From positions 1 through 29,803 of the forward strand of contig CAJUQM010000034.1 in the NCBI GenBank assembly GCA_910588005.1: 29,803 nt of DNA, written 5' to 3'. Position numbers and translations under genes: made by a program. The notes under the pieces were generated by a model that was not told the DNA's origin, did not search any database, and saw only the letters and a list, made by a program, of their open reading frames with translations. Positions 22,484-29,803 of this stretch are shown one piece after another; the stretch's first letter is position 1, and each line of letters starts with the position of its first letter. Source of the stretch: an uncultured Oscillibacter sp. GTDB taxonomy: Bacteria > Bacillota > Clostridia > Oscillospirales > Oscillospiraceae.

Positions 22484-22701
22484 GGCTGTCCCTCCCGTTC
22501 CCGTTCAAAAATCAAGTCAATGCTCTCAATAAATCCCCCCGCCCTTTGCTTCCTGGGAACAAACCCGGCATACCGCCAGCCCTCTCCGGCCCGGCGGAGG
22601 ATGGCCTCCTGATGCCCATCCGTCTCCAGACCGATGCCGCCAAAGAGACTGTACCCACTGCCGTAATCACACTGGACGGTCTCAAATTCATACTCCAGCA
22701 T
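22480..22701 (-). CDS. DUF4177-like small protein
   Basis: 73 residues; the ATG at 22701 follows AGAGGGAGG. The pattern LEYEFETVQCDYG, then HQEAILRRAGEGWRYAGFVP and SIDLIFERE, fits DUF4177: a short alpha/beta protein with the xxGWrYxGf signature. Function unknown. It sits between YlmH and DUF896 in the operon. Confidence 0.8.
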   Translation of the reverse strand: MLEYEFETVQCDYGSGYSLFGGIGLETDGHQEAILRRAGEGWRYAGFVPRKQRAGGFIESIDLIFEREREGQP

Positions 22702-22754
22702 ACCGAACCTCCCTCTTTTCCGCAGGGGCGGCCCCGCGCAGCCGCTCACCCTCT

Positions 22755-23552
22755 CTACACATATACTTTCAGCACAATGGACGTGCGGCCCTTTTTGGTC
22801 ACACCTCCCACCCCGGTCAGCTCAAACTTTCCAAAGCCCCGGGCGGAGACAACGTCCCCTGCCGCAAGGGGCTTGTCCGGCTTGGTGCACTCTCGCCAGT
22901 TCACCTGGACCCTGCCGCTCTCCACCAGGGCGGCGGCCTTGCCGCGGGCCATGTGAAAGCCGGAGGCCGCCACAGCGTCCAGCCGCAGGGAGGAAACCGT
23001 GTCCCGGACCTCCCTGCAGTTCGCCGCCGGAATATGGAGATTGTCCGGTTCAATCTCTGTCACGGTGAGTCTGGCCCGTCCGGCGGAATCCCAGTTTTGA
23101 AGCAGAAAGTCCGCCACGGGTTCCAAAACCACCAGGTCAGCGCCGTCCGGTCCCACCAAAATATCTCCGGTCTTCTCCCGGACAATCCCCATGCCCATGA
23201 GACTGCCCAGAAAATCCCGATGGGTCAGCTTATACTCCGGACGGAAAGATGCCCGCAGGCACCGGATCGGACTCTGGGACGCCCCGTCCTCTGCCTCCAG
23301 CCAGTCCGGCAGGAAGAGAAGCAGACGGCGCTCCGCGCCCTCGTACCCACCCAGAGCGGCATACCCCGTCTCAGGAAATCCCGCCAGACGCAGCAGGTCT
23401 CCGGCCTGCGCCAGCTGGGCGGGAGAGAGAAAGTCCGTGGCAGCGGGGATATTCCGGCTCCGCGCCTGCTCTGCCCGGTCCAATATCTTCGCCAGAACCA
23501 ACCGGTCCTCCCCGGCGGCTCCCAGGCGGTCCAGCAGCTTTCCCTTATCCAT
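22755..23552 (-). CDS. ylmH: YlmH-family RNA-binding protein (S4 domain)
   Basis: 265 residues. The ATG at 23552 is seven bases past AGGAG and overlaps the ABC transporter stop by eight bases. The N-terminal two thirds are the YlmH-specific alpha/beta region (GGYEGAERRLLLFLPDWL, then TEYKLTHRDFLGSLMGMGI-like text). The C-terminal S4 domain is at ~185-245 (LRLDAVAASGFHMARGKAAALVESGRVQVNW). YlmH binds RNA/ribosomes and has been linked to ribosome quality control in B. subtilis. It is usually encoded near cell division genes; here it sits in an ABC transporter operon instead. Confidence 0.93.
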   Translation of the reverse strand: MDKGKLLDRLGAAGEDRLVLAKILDRAEQARSRNIPAATDFLSPAQLAQAGDLLRLAGFPETGYAALGGYEGAERRLLLFLPDWLEAEDGASQSPIRCLRASFRPEYKLTHRDFLGSLMGMGIVREKTGDILVGPDGADLVVLEPVADFLLQNWDSAGRARLTVTEIEPDNLHIPAANCREVRDTVSSLRLDAVAASGFHMARGKAAALVESGRVQVNWRECTKPDKPLAAGDVVSARGFGKFELTGVGGVTKKGRTSIVLKVYV

Positions 23553-25296
23553 GGCGCAGCTCCTGGGTCCGGACCAGGGCGGCATAAGCCCCGTCTCTTG
23601 CCATCAGCTCCTCGTGGCTTCCAAGCTCCGCAATGCGCCCCTCCTCCACCACGGCAATGCGGTCGGCATTGCGGACGGTGGAGAGGCGGTGGGCGATGAT
23701 GATGGTAGTGCGGCCCTTTGAGAGCTTCTCGAAGGTCTCCTGGAGCTTGGCCTCCGTCACACTGTCCAAAGCAGAGGTGGCTTCGTCCAGAATCAACACC
23801 GGCGGATTCTTTAAAAAGATGCGGGCAATGGAGATCCGCTGCTTCTGACCGCCGGAGAGCAGGGTCCCCCGCTCTCCCACATAGGTGTTGAATCCCTCCG
23901 GCATGGCACAGATATCATCGTAGATCTCCGCCAATTTTGCCGCCTGGGCCACCTCCTCCTCAGAGGCCCCGGGACAGCCGTAGCGGATATTCTCCAAAAT
24001 ACTGGCGGCAAACAAGAACACATCCTGCTGCACTACGCCCACATTCTGCCGCAGGGACTCCTGTGTCACCTGCCGCACGTCCGCCCCATCGATGCGAATG
24101 GAGCCGTCTGTCACGTCGTAAAACCGGGGAATCAGCTGGCACAGGGTGGATTTTCCACCACCGGAGGGACCCACCACCGCCACGGTCTCACCGGGGCGGA
24201 TATGGAGGTCCACATCATGAAGAACAGCTAGATCCGCCTGATAGGCAAAGCTGACATGATCTACGTCAATACTGCCCTTTACCCGGCCCAGCACACTGGC
24301 GTCAGGAGCATCCTGCATAGCGGGTTCCTCCCGCATCAGCTCGATGAAGCGGCCCAGCCCCGCCGCGCCATTGGCAAAGAGTTCGGCAAAAAAGGAGAGC
24401 TTCCGGACGGGGTTGACAAAGGTGGTGATATAGAGGCTGAAGGTGATCAAATCCACAGTATCCATTTGCCCCTCCATAATCAAAAAGCCGCCGGCGGCGA
24501 TCACCGCCGCGGAGAGGATACACAGAAAGAACTCCATCACCGCGTTGAACCGGCCCATGGCCTTGTGGAACTGCCGCTTGGAGGTTTTGAAGCTGTCGTT
24601 GGAGGTCTCGAACTTTTTGAACTCCGCCTCCTCATTGGCAAAGGCCTTGGCGGTACGGATCCCGGAGAGACCGGACTCGATATCGGCGTTGATGGTGGCG
24701 GTGCGCTGTTTCACCCGGTCGGAGGCGTCCTGCATAGACCTCCGGCAGAGCCAAACCACCACAAAGAAAATGGGCAGGATCACGGCGATCACCAGGGCCA
24801 GCCTCCACTGGATGGAAAACATAATAACCAGCGCCCCCACAATAGTAACACCGGAGATAAAGATATCCTCCGGACCGTGGTGGGCCAGCTCCGTGATGTC
24901 GAAGAGATCCGCTGTCAGACGGCTCATCAGCTGGCCGGTCCGGTTGCGGTCAAAGTAGTCAAAGCTCAGCTCCTGCATGTGGCGGAACAGGTCCCGGCGG
25001 ATATCGGCCTCCACCAAGATGCCGAAGGTATGGCCCCAGTAACAGATGACATACGTCAGCACCGCCCGCAGGGCAAAGGCCGCCAGCACCACCGCCATAA
25101 CGGTGAAAAAAGTCTGATAGGCGCTCTCCGGCAGCAGCTCATACATGCACCAGCGGGAGATATAGGGAAACGTCAGATCGATGAGGGAGATCATCAGCGC
25201 GCAGGCAAGGTCCATTATAAACAGCCGCCGGTGCGGCCTGAAGTAAGAGAGAAATATCTGCAGCGAGGATTTTTCTTGAAATTCCCGGGTAGTCAT
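23545..25296 (-). CDS. ABC exporter, fused membrane and ATPase domains
   Basis: 583 residues; the ATG at 25296 follows GGAGGAG. Residues ~20-310 are the six-helix exporter domain (MDLACALMISLIDLTFPYISRW at the start). The ATPase domain (~340-575) has Walker A GPSGGGKST, Q-loop VVQQDVFLF, signature LLSGGQKQRIS, Walker B LILDEATSALD and switch His in IIAHRLST. It is a half-transporter of the MsbA/LmrA type that should dimerise; a lipid, drug or peptide substrate cannot be told apart. It is the first gene of the operon and has its own promoter. Confidence 0.94.
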   Translation of the reverse strand: MTTREFQEKSSLQIFLSYFRPHRRLFIMDLACALMISLIDLTFPYISRWCMYELLPESAYQTFFTVMAVVLAAFALRAVLTYVICYWGHTFGILVEADIRRDLFRHMQELSFDYFDRNRTGQLMSRLTADLFDITELAHHGPEDIFISGVTIVGALVIMFSIQWRLALVIAVILPIFFVVVWLCRRSMQDASDRVKQRTATINADIESGLSGIRTAKAFANEEAEFKKFETSNDSFKTSKRQFHKAMGRFNAVMEFFLCILSAAVIAAGGFLIMEGQMDTVDLITFSLYITTFVNPVRKLSFFAELFANGAAGLGRFIELMREEPAMQDAPDASVLGRVKGSIDVDHVSFAYQADLAVLHDVDLHIRPGETVAVVGPSGGGKSTLCQLIPRFYDVTDGSIRIDGADVRQVTQESLRQNVGVVQQDVFLFAASILENIRYGCPGASEEEVAQAAKLAEIYDDICAMPEGFNTYVGERGTLLSGGQKQRISIARIFLKNPPVLILDEATSALDSVTEAKLQETFEKLSKGRTTIIIAHRLSTVRNADRIAVVEEGRIAELGSHEELMARDGAYAALVRTQELRHG

Positions 25297-25327
25297 AGCA
25301 CCGCTCCTCCATATCAATACAGAGTTT

Positions 25328-25356
25328 ATAATAGCACAATTTTGACCCCGGCGCAA
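25328..25356 (-). promoter_or_regulatory. Promoter of the ABC exporter-YlmH operon
   Basis: On the minus strand TTGCGC, a 17-base spacer, then TATTAT with an extended TGC, about 32 bases before the start. Confidence 0.75.
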
Positions 25357-25414
25357 CGCCATAATCTATAGGAAAGCAGGATAAACCAAGCTGCAATGGA
25401 CGGAATCAAAAAAA

Positions 25415-25448
25415 TTTACAAAGGCAGCAGAGGGGATCAGCCCTCTGC
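25415..25448 (-). terminator. Probable terminator after the AgrC-like kinase gene
   Basis: GCAGAGGG and CCCTCTGC form a perfect 8-bp stem with a six-base loop. On the minus strand it leads to a T-rich stretch (TTTGTAAATTTTTTT). It separates the two-component system from the ABC operon. Confidence 0.55.
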
Positions 25449-25513
25449 CTGTCCAAGTACACCGCCCTTCTCCGCCCGAATCCCCTGTGGGGCGGGCACG
25501 CTGCAATCCGCGC

Positions 25514-25550
25514 ACAGAGCGGCTCTCAAAAATAATGAGAACCGCTCTGT
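25514..25550. repeat. Long inverted repeat with no T-run
   Basis: ACAGAGCGGCTCTCA and TGAGAACCGCTCTGT pair at 14 of 15 positions around a seven-base loop. No T tract follows on either strand, so it is not a standard terminator. It lies in the ~350-base gap between the kinase gene and the ABC exporter. Confidence 0.6.
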
Positions 25551-25646
25551 ATCAAGCTCCGCAGCGAAGCGCGGCTCCAATCACTTCTCTGGGCCGGGAA
25601 GGCCAGCCGGTTTTGGTCCGCGGACTGCCTCCCGCCGTTTCCTTTC

Positions 25647-26972
25647 TCACGCGCTCTCCAGCGGAATACAGGCTACCAGTTCAAAGCGTCCCCCCTGTAC
25701 CCGGGTCTCCAGACTGCCGCCGCAGCGCTGGGCAATCTCCCGCATACCGGCCAGGCCGAAACCGTGGGACGACTTGTCCGCCTTGGTGGTGGACAGGTCC
25801 GGGCGGATCTCCCCCTCCACGGCGTTCTCCACCCGCAGCATAAAGAGTCCCTTGTCCGCCCGGCAGCGGACGGAGATCCGCTTATCCCCCGCCTGGACGG
25901 CCGCCTCTATGGCGTTGTCCAGGGCGTTGCCCAGCAGCGCGCAGAGGTCCGTGTCCGTGATGGACAGCTCCCGGGGCAGGGAGACGGCGAAATCCCCTAT
26001 CAGCCCCCTCTGGTCCATATCCTCTGCCTTGGCGGCCAGCACCACATTGGCGGTCTCGTTCTCGCAGAGATTCCGTCTCCCGCCCATGGCGGGAGACGAC
26101 GCTATCTCGGAGAGATAGCTGGCGGCCTGCTGGGTCTCTCCCCGCTCCAGCAGGCCCTGGACCGCCGTCAGATGGTTCCGCATGTCGTGGCGCAGAGTGC
26201 GAACCTGCTGTTCCTCCCGCCGGAGGTTTTGATAATAGCTCTCCCGCAGGGAGGCCAGCTTATCCGCCTCTTCTAACCGCTGGTGCTCCTCCAGCACCTG
26301 GATGGCGTACAGCAGGACCAGGGAGGTGAGAAATACAAACGGCAGCACCGCCACTCCTATATTCATGGTCAGACTGTGGAGAAGGCCGTTTTCGTAGATA
26401 TAATCCGACTGGAGGAAGGGCAGCAGCACTACCGCCAGCAGGGAGCTAAAGGGCATGGCGGCCAGGAGCAGCACCAGCCGCCAAAACCGGGGGGAGAGCT
26501 GGGGCGGGCGCTTTGGCAGGTGTTTCCGCGGCGCCAGGTACAGCATGGCCCAGACGGCGAGGCGGATGAATTTATTGCTGTAGTAATACAGATCGTCCAG
26601 ATCGAAGCGGGCCATAATGGGGCCATAATAGGTATCCAGCACGGCGTTGACGGACATGATGAGGCAGAAAAAGATGACCGTCAGCGTCAGCCGCCCGGCC
26701 CGGTCCCCCTTGGAGGCCAGCAGGAGCACGGGGAAAAAGAACAGCAGGATGAACAGCAGATTGGTGTCCCCCAGCCAAATCACCATGTCGGAGATGCTGC
26801 CCAGAAACAGGACCAGCGCGATTCGCCAGCCCCGCCGGGGCTTCACCGCCAAAAAGGCGGACACGATCCGAAAGAGGAAGAAGCCGCTGGTAAACACCAG
26901 GATCAGCCAGAACCAATTTTGAAAGCAGAGCAGCAGGTATTCCGCCAGGCTGATTAAAAACGTTGAAGCCAT
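25647..26972 (-). CDS. AgrC/GHKL-type sensor histidine kinase
   Basis: 441 residues. The N-terminal ~225 residues hold about six membrane helices. A coiled stretch follows (EEHQRLEEADKLASLRESYYQNLRREEQQ), then the SpoB-like box LRHDMRNHLTAVQGLLERG with phospho-acceptor His262. The GHKL ATPase domain has LGNALDNAIEA and the glycine box HGFGLAGMREIA. Such kinases respond to peptides, often cyclic autoinducers, and act on LytTR regulators. The ATG lies three bases after the regulator's corrected stop. No AgrB or AgrD gene was found in the window. Confidence 0.93.
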   Translation of the reverse strand: MASTFLISLAEYLLLCFQNWFWLILVFTSGFFLFRIVSAFLAVKPRRGWRIALVLFLGSISDMVIWLGDTNLLFILLFFFPVLLLASKGDRAGRLTLTVIFFCLIMSVNAVLDTYYGPIMARFDLDDLYYYSNKFIRLAVWAMLYLAPRKHLPKRPPQLSPRFWRLVLLLAAMPFSSLLAVVLLPFLQSDYIYENGLLHSLTMNIGVAVLPFVFLTSLVLLYAIQVLEEHQRLEEADKLASLRESYYQNLRREEQQVRTLRHDMRNHLTAVQGLLERGETQQAASYLSEIASSPAMGGRRNLCENETANVVLAAKAEDMDQRGLIGDFAVSLPRELSITDTDLCALLGNALDNAIEAAVQAGDKRISVRCRADKGLFMLRVENAVEGEIRPDLSTTKADKSSHGFGLAGMREIAQRCGGSLETRVQGGRFELVACIPLESA

Positions 26973-26975
26973 GGC

Positions 26976-27687
26976 CTAGCCCTCCAGGGCCGTCCGGGCC
27001 AGGGCGGCCAGGGCGGCGGAGCGGCAGGCCCGGCTGACGGGCAGGGCCTCCCTCCCCCACAAAGACCTGACCGCCCTCCAGCCGGTCCACAGCTCCCGCC
27101 CGCACCAGGTACCGCTGGTGGATCCGGATAAAGTCCCCTCCCACGGCGCGCTCCACCTCATCTAATTTCCCGTAAAAGGTATAGGTCCGGGAGGCGGCAA
27201 CGCAGGAGACCTGCCGCCGGTCGGAGACAAAATAGCGGATGGACCTCTTGGAAATCCGGTATACGGTCTCGCCGCTGCGGCAGAGAAAGACCTTGTCCTC
27301 CTCCCGGAGGCGGGCCTCCAGCCCCCGGTCCAGGACGCCGTCCAGCTGCTCCGGCCGGGGCGGCTTCATGAGATATCCCAGGGCGCCTACGGAGTAGCCG
27401 TCGAAGACGTGGTCGGTGTAGCCGGTGACAAAGACCAGCTGCAGCCCCTCGTCGGCGGAGCGGAGCCGGCGGGCGGTCTCCATGCCGTCCAGCTCTCCCA
27501 TCTCAATATCCAAAAAGACCATATCCAGCTCCCCTGCGTGCTTTTCCAGCCAGCGGAGCAGTCCCTCGCCGGAGGAGAATTCGAAAAACGTTCCCTCTCC
27601 TTTCCGCCGATCCATGGCCCGTTCCAGGGCGGCTTTCAGGGCAATCCGGGCGTCGGCGCTGTCGTCACAGATGCCAATCCGAAGCAT
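26976..27687 (-). pseudogene. LytTR-family response regulator, frameshifted near the 3' end
   Basis: The ATG at 27687 follows GAGGAG. The receiver domain (Asp60 in VFLDIEMGELDG, Lys in YLMKPP) and most of the LytTR DNA-binding domain (DFIRIHQRYLVR) read cleanly to about residue 210. There a run of five G on the minus strand (27058 to 27054) shifts the frame. Dropping one G restores GREALPVSRACRSAAL and a stop at 26976, three bases before the kinase start, giving 236 residues, a normal length. As given, the frame runs on into unrelated sequence within the kinase gene. Explanations are a true mutation, length variation at the G-run, or a sequence error. Confidence 0.85.
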
Positions 27688-27718
27688 GATATCAACTCCT
27701 CGTCGTTTGCTGCCTTCC

Positions 27719-27747
27719 ATTCTAACACAGCAATCAAAATTCTCCAA
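27719..27747 (-). promoter_or_regulatory. Possible promoter of the LytTR/AgrC-like operon
   Basis: On the minus strand TTGGAG, a 17-base spacer, then TAGAAT, about 32 bases before the start. Confidence 0.5.
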
Positions 27748-27822
27748 ACCAAACTTGACCGCAAAACCGCCAAATATGACATCACCGCCGTCCCTGCCGC
27801 CAAAGTTTACACCAGAGCCGCA

Positions 27823-27857
27823 AAAAAAAGCGGCCCCGTTTGCGGGGGCCGCTTTTT
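27823..27857 (+). terminator. Terminator-like hairpin upstream of traX
   Basis: GCGGCCCC and GGGGCCGC, flanked by an A-run and TTTTT, form a standard intrinsic terminator on the plus strand. No gene precedes it in the divergent gap, so it may end a short leader RNA or act as an attenuator for the traX unit. Confidence 0.65.
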
Positions 27858-27898
27858 CGCGCTATGCTGATGTCAGAGAAGCAAAAGGAGGAAATCTC

Positions 27899-28669
27899 AT
27901 GAACACGACCAGCCTTCCCGCCCACATCCGCCGCAGCCTGACCACCCCCGCCGCCGTTCCCGCCTCGGGTCCCAAGCTGAAAACCAATCTGGACACCGGC
28001 CTCTTAAAGCTGATTGCCATCGTCTCCATGCTGATCGACCACGTGGGCGGAGCTTTCCTCCCAGAGGTGGCCGCGTTCCGCTGGATCGGGCGGCTGGCCT
28101 TCCCCATCTTCTGCTACTGCCTGACCGTGGGGCTGCTGTATACCCACGATGTGAAGCGGTATCTGGGCCGGCTGGCGGCATTCGCCCTCATCTCCCAGCC
28201 CTTCTACGTTCTGGCCTTCCACCCCCACGACTGGATGATCGACCGGAATTGGAGCAACTGGAATATCTTCTTCACGCTGTTCCTCTCCTTGCTTGCCATG
28301 TACGGCTTCAAGGAGCGGAAGTGGTGGCTGTTCCTGGTGGCCTTCTTCGCGGTGAGCTGGTGGAACTTCGACTACTCCGGCATCGGCATTCAGCTCATGC
28401 TGATCTTCTTCCTCTGCCGGAACCATCCCAAAACCGGCGCCCTTCTCTACACGCTGACTTACCTCCCCTGCCTCTGGAGCGGCTATCCGGAGGACCCGCT
28501 GAGCCTGAAACTGGGTGGTTTCGCCGTCGACTGGCCCATCTTTGCGCTGCTGGCCGCGCCGCTGATCTTCCTGCCCACCCGTTCCAACCTCAAAATCCCC
28601 AAGTGGTTCTTTTACGCCTTCTATCCCGCCCATCTGGCGGTCATCGCCGCCCTCCGGTTTCTATTGTGA
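27899..28669 (+). CDS. TraX-family membrane protein
   Basis: 256 residues; the ATG at 27899 follows AAAAGGAGG. Family marks: LKLIAIVSMLIDHVGGAF, then FRWIGRLAFPIFCYCLTVGL, and GIGIQLMLIFFL. About seven or eight membrane helices follow a ~30-residue Pro/Ser-rich start. TraX acetylates F-pilin in E. coli; Firmicutes members are related to acyltransferases and have no settled substrate. It is divergent from the Agr-like system and is followed by a peptide ORF and ABC genes, so a role in modifying or handling an exported peptide is possible but unproved. Confidence 0.9.
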   Translation: MNTTSLPAHIRRSLTTPAAVPASGPKLKTNLDTGLLKLIAIVSMLIDHVGGAFLPEVAAFRWIGRLAFPIFCYCLTVGLLYTHDVKRYLGRLAAFALISQPFYVLAFHPHDWMIDRNWSNWNIFFTLFLSLLAMYGFKERKWWLFLVAFFAVSWWNFDYSGIGIQLMLIFFLCRNHPKTGALLYTLTYLPCLWSGYPEDPLSLKLGGFAVDWPIFALLAAPLIFLPTRSNLKIPKWFFYAFYPAHLAVIAALRFLL

Positions 28670-28679
28670 TGCAATTCCC

Positions 28680-28778
28680 ATGCTGGCGGCGGAATACCTG
28701 CGGTTTTTCCTGATCTGTCCCTACATCTGTCCGGCAATCATTGCCATCATCTGCTTCACACTGATTAGAAAGGAATAA
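28680..28778 (+). CDS. Possible 32-residue hydrophobic peptide
   Basis: The reading frame starts at ATG 28680 and ends five bases before the ATPase gene. The product is one predicted membrane helix with a charged end (MLAAEYLRFFLICP, two further cysteines, ending IRKE). No clear ribosome binding site precedes it, and the frame extends without a start into traX. The ribosome binding site of the next gene lies in its last codons, so translation could couple the two. It is either a small membrane partner of the transporter or a chance frame. Confidence 0.35.
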   Translation: MLAAEYLRFFLICPYICPAIIAIICFTLIRKE

Positions 28779-28783
28779 ATACT

Positions 28784-29530
28784 ATGTTAACTGTTAAAAA
28801 TCTGCGCAAATCCTATCAGGTGGGAAAAAACTCCTACGAGGTTCTCAAAGGCGTGTCCCTGACTGTGGAAAAGGGGGAGTTCGTGGCAGTCATGGGTCCC
28901 TCCGGCTCCGGCAAAACCACCCTTTTAAACTGCATCTCCTGCTATATCCCCGCTGACTCCGGCAGTATCTGTCTTGAAAAAGCCGAGCTGGCCCGTCTGG
29001 ATGAGAACGCCCTGGCGGAAGTCCGAAACCGCCAGCTGGGATTTGTCTTTCAGGATTTCTTGCTTCTGGACGGCCTGACGGTGCGGCAAAACATCCTCCT
29101 TCCCGCCATCATTGGTGACACAGTATCCGACATGGTGGAAAACCGGGCGGACCAGCTGTGCGAGGTCTTCGGCATTGCCGCGATCCGGGACAAATACCCG
29201 GCGGAGATCTCCGGCGGAGAAAAGCAGCGCACCGCCGTGGCCCGGGCCCTCATCAACCACCCCCTGCTGATTCTGGCCGACGAGCCCACGGGCAACCTGG
29301 ACTCCAAGTCCACCCGGGCCGTCATCCGCTCCTTTGAGCAGGCCAAGCAGGCTCTGGAGGCCACGATTTTCATGGTGACCCACGACTCCTATGCCGCCTC
29401 CTTTTGCGACCGGGTGGTGATCCTCCGGGACGGCGTGGTGTGGCAGGTACTGGAGAAGGGCGGCACGGACCGGGAAAAATTCCAGGACCTGCTGTTGGAT
29501 GCCATCCGGGAGATGGGCCGCGCAGAATAA
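28784..29530 (+). CDS. BceA/MacB-type ABC transporter ATPase
   Basis: 248 residues with AAAGGA before the ATG. Walker A GPSGSGKTT, Q-loop VFQDF, signature ISGGEKQR, Walker B LILADEPTGNLDSKS and His in VTHD are all intact. The wording is that of the LolD/MacB/BceA group, which works with FtsX-like permeases in antimicrobial peptide sensing and resistance or in lipoprotein release. The permease gene begins 137 bases later. A peptide-resistance role is the commonest one for such pairs in Firmicutes; no BceRS-type regulator is adjacent on this side. Confidence 0.93.
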   Translation: MLTVKNLRKSYQVGKNSYEVLKGVSLTVEKGEFVAVMGPSGSGKTTLLNCISCYIPADSGSICLEKAELARLDENALAEVRNRQLGFVFQDFLLLDGLTVRQNILLPAIIGDTVSDMVENRADQLCEVFGIAAIRDKYPAEISGGEKQRTAVARALINHPLLILADEPTGNLDSKSTRAVIRSFEQAKQALEATIFMVTHDSYAASFCDRVVILRDGVVWQVLEKGGTDREKFQDLLLDAIREMGRAE

Positions 29531-29596
29531 GGGCGCGGCGGTTCCGGGAAAACAGACCGGCCAGGGAGCCGGTCCCTGCAAAAGTCCCTACGCAGG

Positions 29597-29616
29597 GGCC
29601 GCCGCCCTCGGCGGCC
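29597..29616. repeat. GC-rich hairpin between ATPase and permease genes
   Basis: GGCCGCCG and CGGCGGCC form a perfect 8-bp stem with loop CCCT. No T-run follows. Such a structure may hold translation or mRNA levels of the two genes apart. Confidence 0.6.
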
Positions 29617-29667
29617 CGTCTCCTCCCATGTTCCACCGTTTTCTCCATGATTAAGAAAGGTGATTTT

Positions 29668-29803
29668 ATGAGACATTTTTCCGAGGTTTACGCCCTGATG
29701 CGCCGGAAGAACAAACAGCAATACGCCCTTCTGGCGGGCTGCTGTTTCTTCTCCGTGCTGCTGATTACGGCCTACGTCTGCATGATGCGGGCCCCCACCA
29801 TCC
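29668..29803 (+). CDS. FtsX-like permease, N-terminal part (cut by window end)
   Basis: The ATG at 29668 follows AAGAAAGGTGAT. The first 45 residues are visible: a basic start (MRRKNKQQY) and the first membrane helix (LLAGCCFFSVLLITAYVCM). This is the usual beginning of BceB/MacB-type permeases, and the position after the ATPase gene supports it. Most of the protein lies beyond the window. Confidence 0.75.
   Translation, partial: MRHFSEVYALMRRKNKQQYALLAGCCFFSVLLITAYVCMMRAPTI

Noticed and set aside
24256..25371. A 371-residue plus-strand frame opposite the ABC exporter
   Set aside because: Its composition (His, Gly, Gln) mirrors the exporter codons and there is no ribosome binding site or domain.
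26572..27747. A 391-residue minus-strand frame that starts as the LytTR regulator
   Set aside because: After about residue 210 it reads the AgrC-like gene in the wrong frame as Pro/Gly/Arg-rich text. Removing one G restores the normal family ending, so the long fusion is an artefact of the frameshift.

Overview
The window looks like chromosome from a GC-rich, anaerobic, gut-type Clostridia of the Oscillospiraceae kind (Flavonifractor, Lawsonibacter or Intestinimonas relatives). This is an inference from Firmicutes-type Shine-Dalgarno sites, frequent GTG and TTG starts, a BirA operator of the Bacillus/Clostridium type, YlmH, DUF896, XpaC, TraX and LytTR/GHKL families, and a VanG-type ligase cluster. 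No marker in the window names the species.

Bases 1-4832 are a recombinase region. Two copies of a two-gene module lie head to tail: a short tyrosine recombinase (A) followed by a long one (B). The order is A1 (cut by the window edge), B1, A2, B2, pointing at the 3' end of a tRNA-Val(GAC) gene. Both B proteins carry an AP2-like arm-binding domain at each end. A 32-bp repeat follows each B gene.

Bases 4833-12628 hold chromosomal genes. They are an amidohydrolase, an HPr-like protein without the phosphorylatable His15 but with Ser46, a PH-like membrane protein, a KdpD/KdpE-like two-component pair without kdpFABC, and a zinc-ribbon/Ig-like/SH3 membrane protein. Then come bioY under a BirA operator, and cysK facing away from a three-cysteine Rrf2 regulator.

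Bases 12744-16862 are a reduced vanG-type cluster on the minus strand: VanR, VanS, a VanG-like D-Ala-D-X ligase, and the membrane domain of VanT without its serine racemase domain. No VanXY, VanY or VanW is present. Two copies of the VanR box (TCGTANGAAATT), 22 bp apart, sit just upstream of the -35 region of the ligase promoter. The wiring therefore looks intact although the pathway is incomplete.

Bases 17168-20489 hold a DUF1576 membrane protein, an orphan zinc-type binding lipoprotein with a Fur-family box over its start region, and an XRE regulator/membrane protein pair with a perfect palindromic operator. Bases 20493-25356 form one tightly overlapping minus-strand operon: ABC exporter, YlmH, DUF4177, DUF896, XpaC, and a secreted Ig-like protein.

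Bases 25647-27747 encode an Agr/LytTR-type two-component system whose response regulator is frameshifted at a run of five G. Facing away from it are TraX, a possible 32-residue membrane peptide, a BceA-type ATPase and the start of a permease, which is cut by the window end. No CRISPR array, rRNA or insertion sequence was seen.
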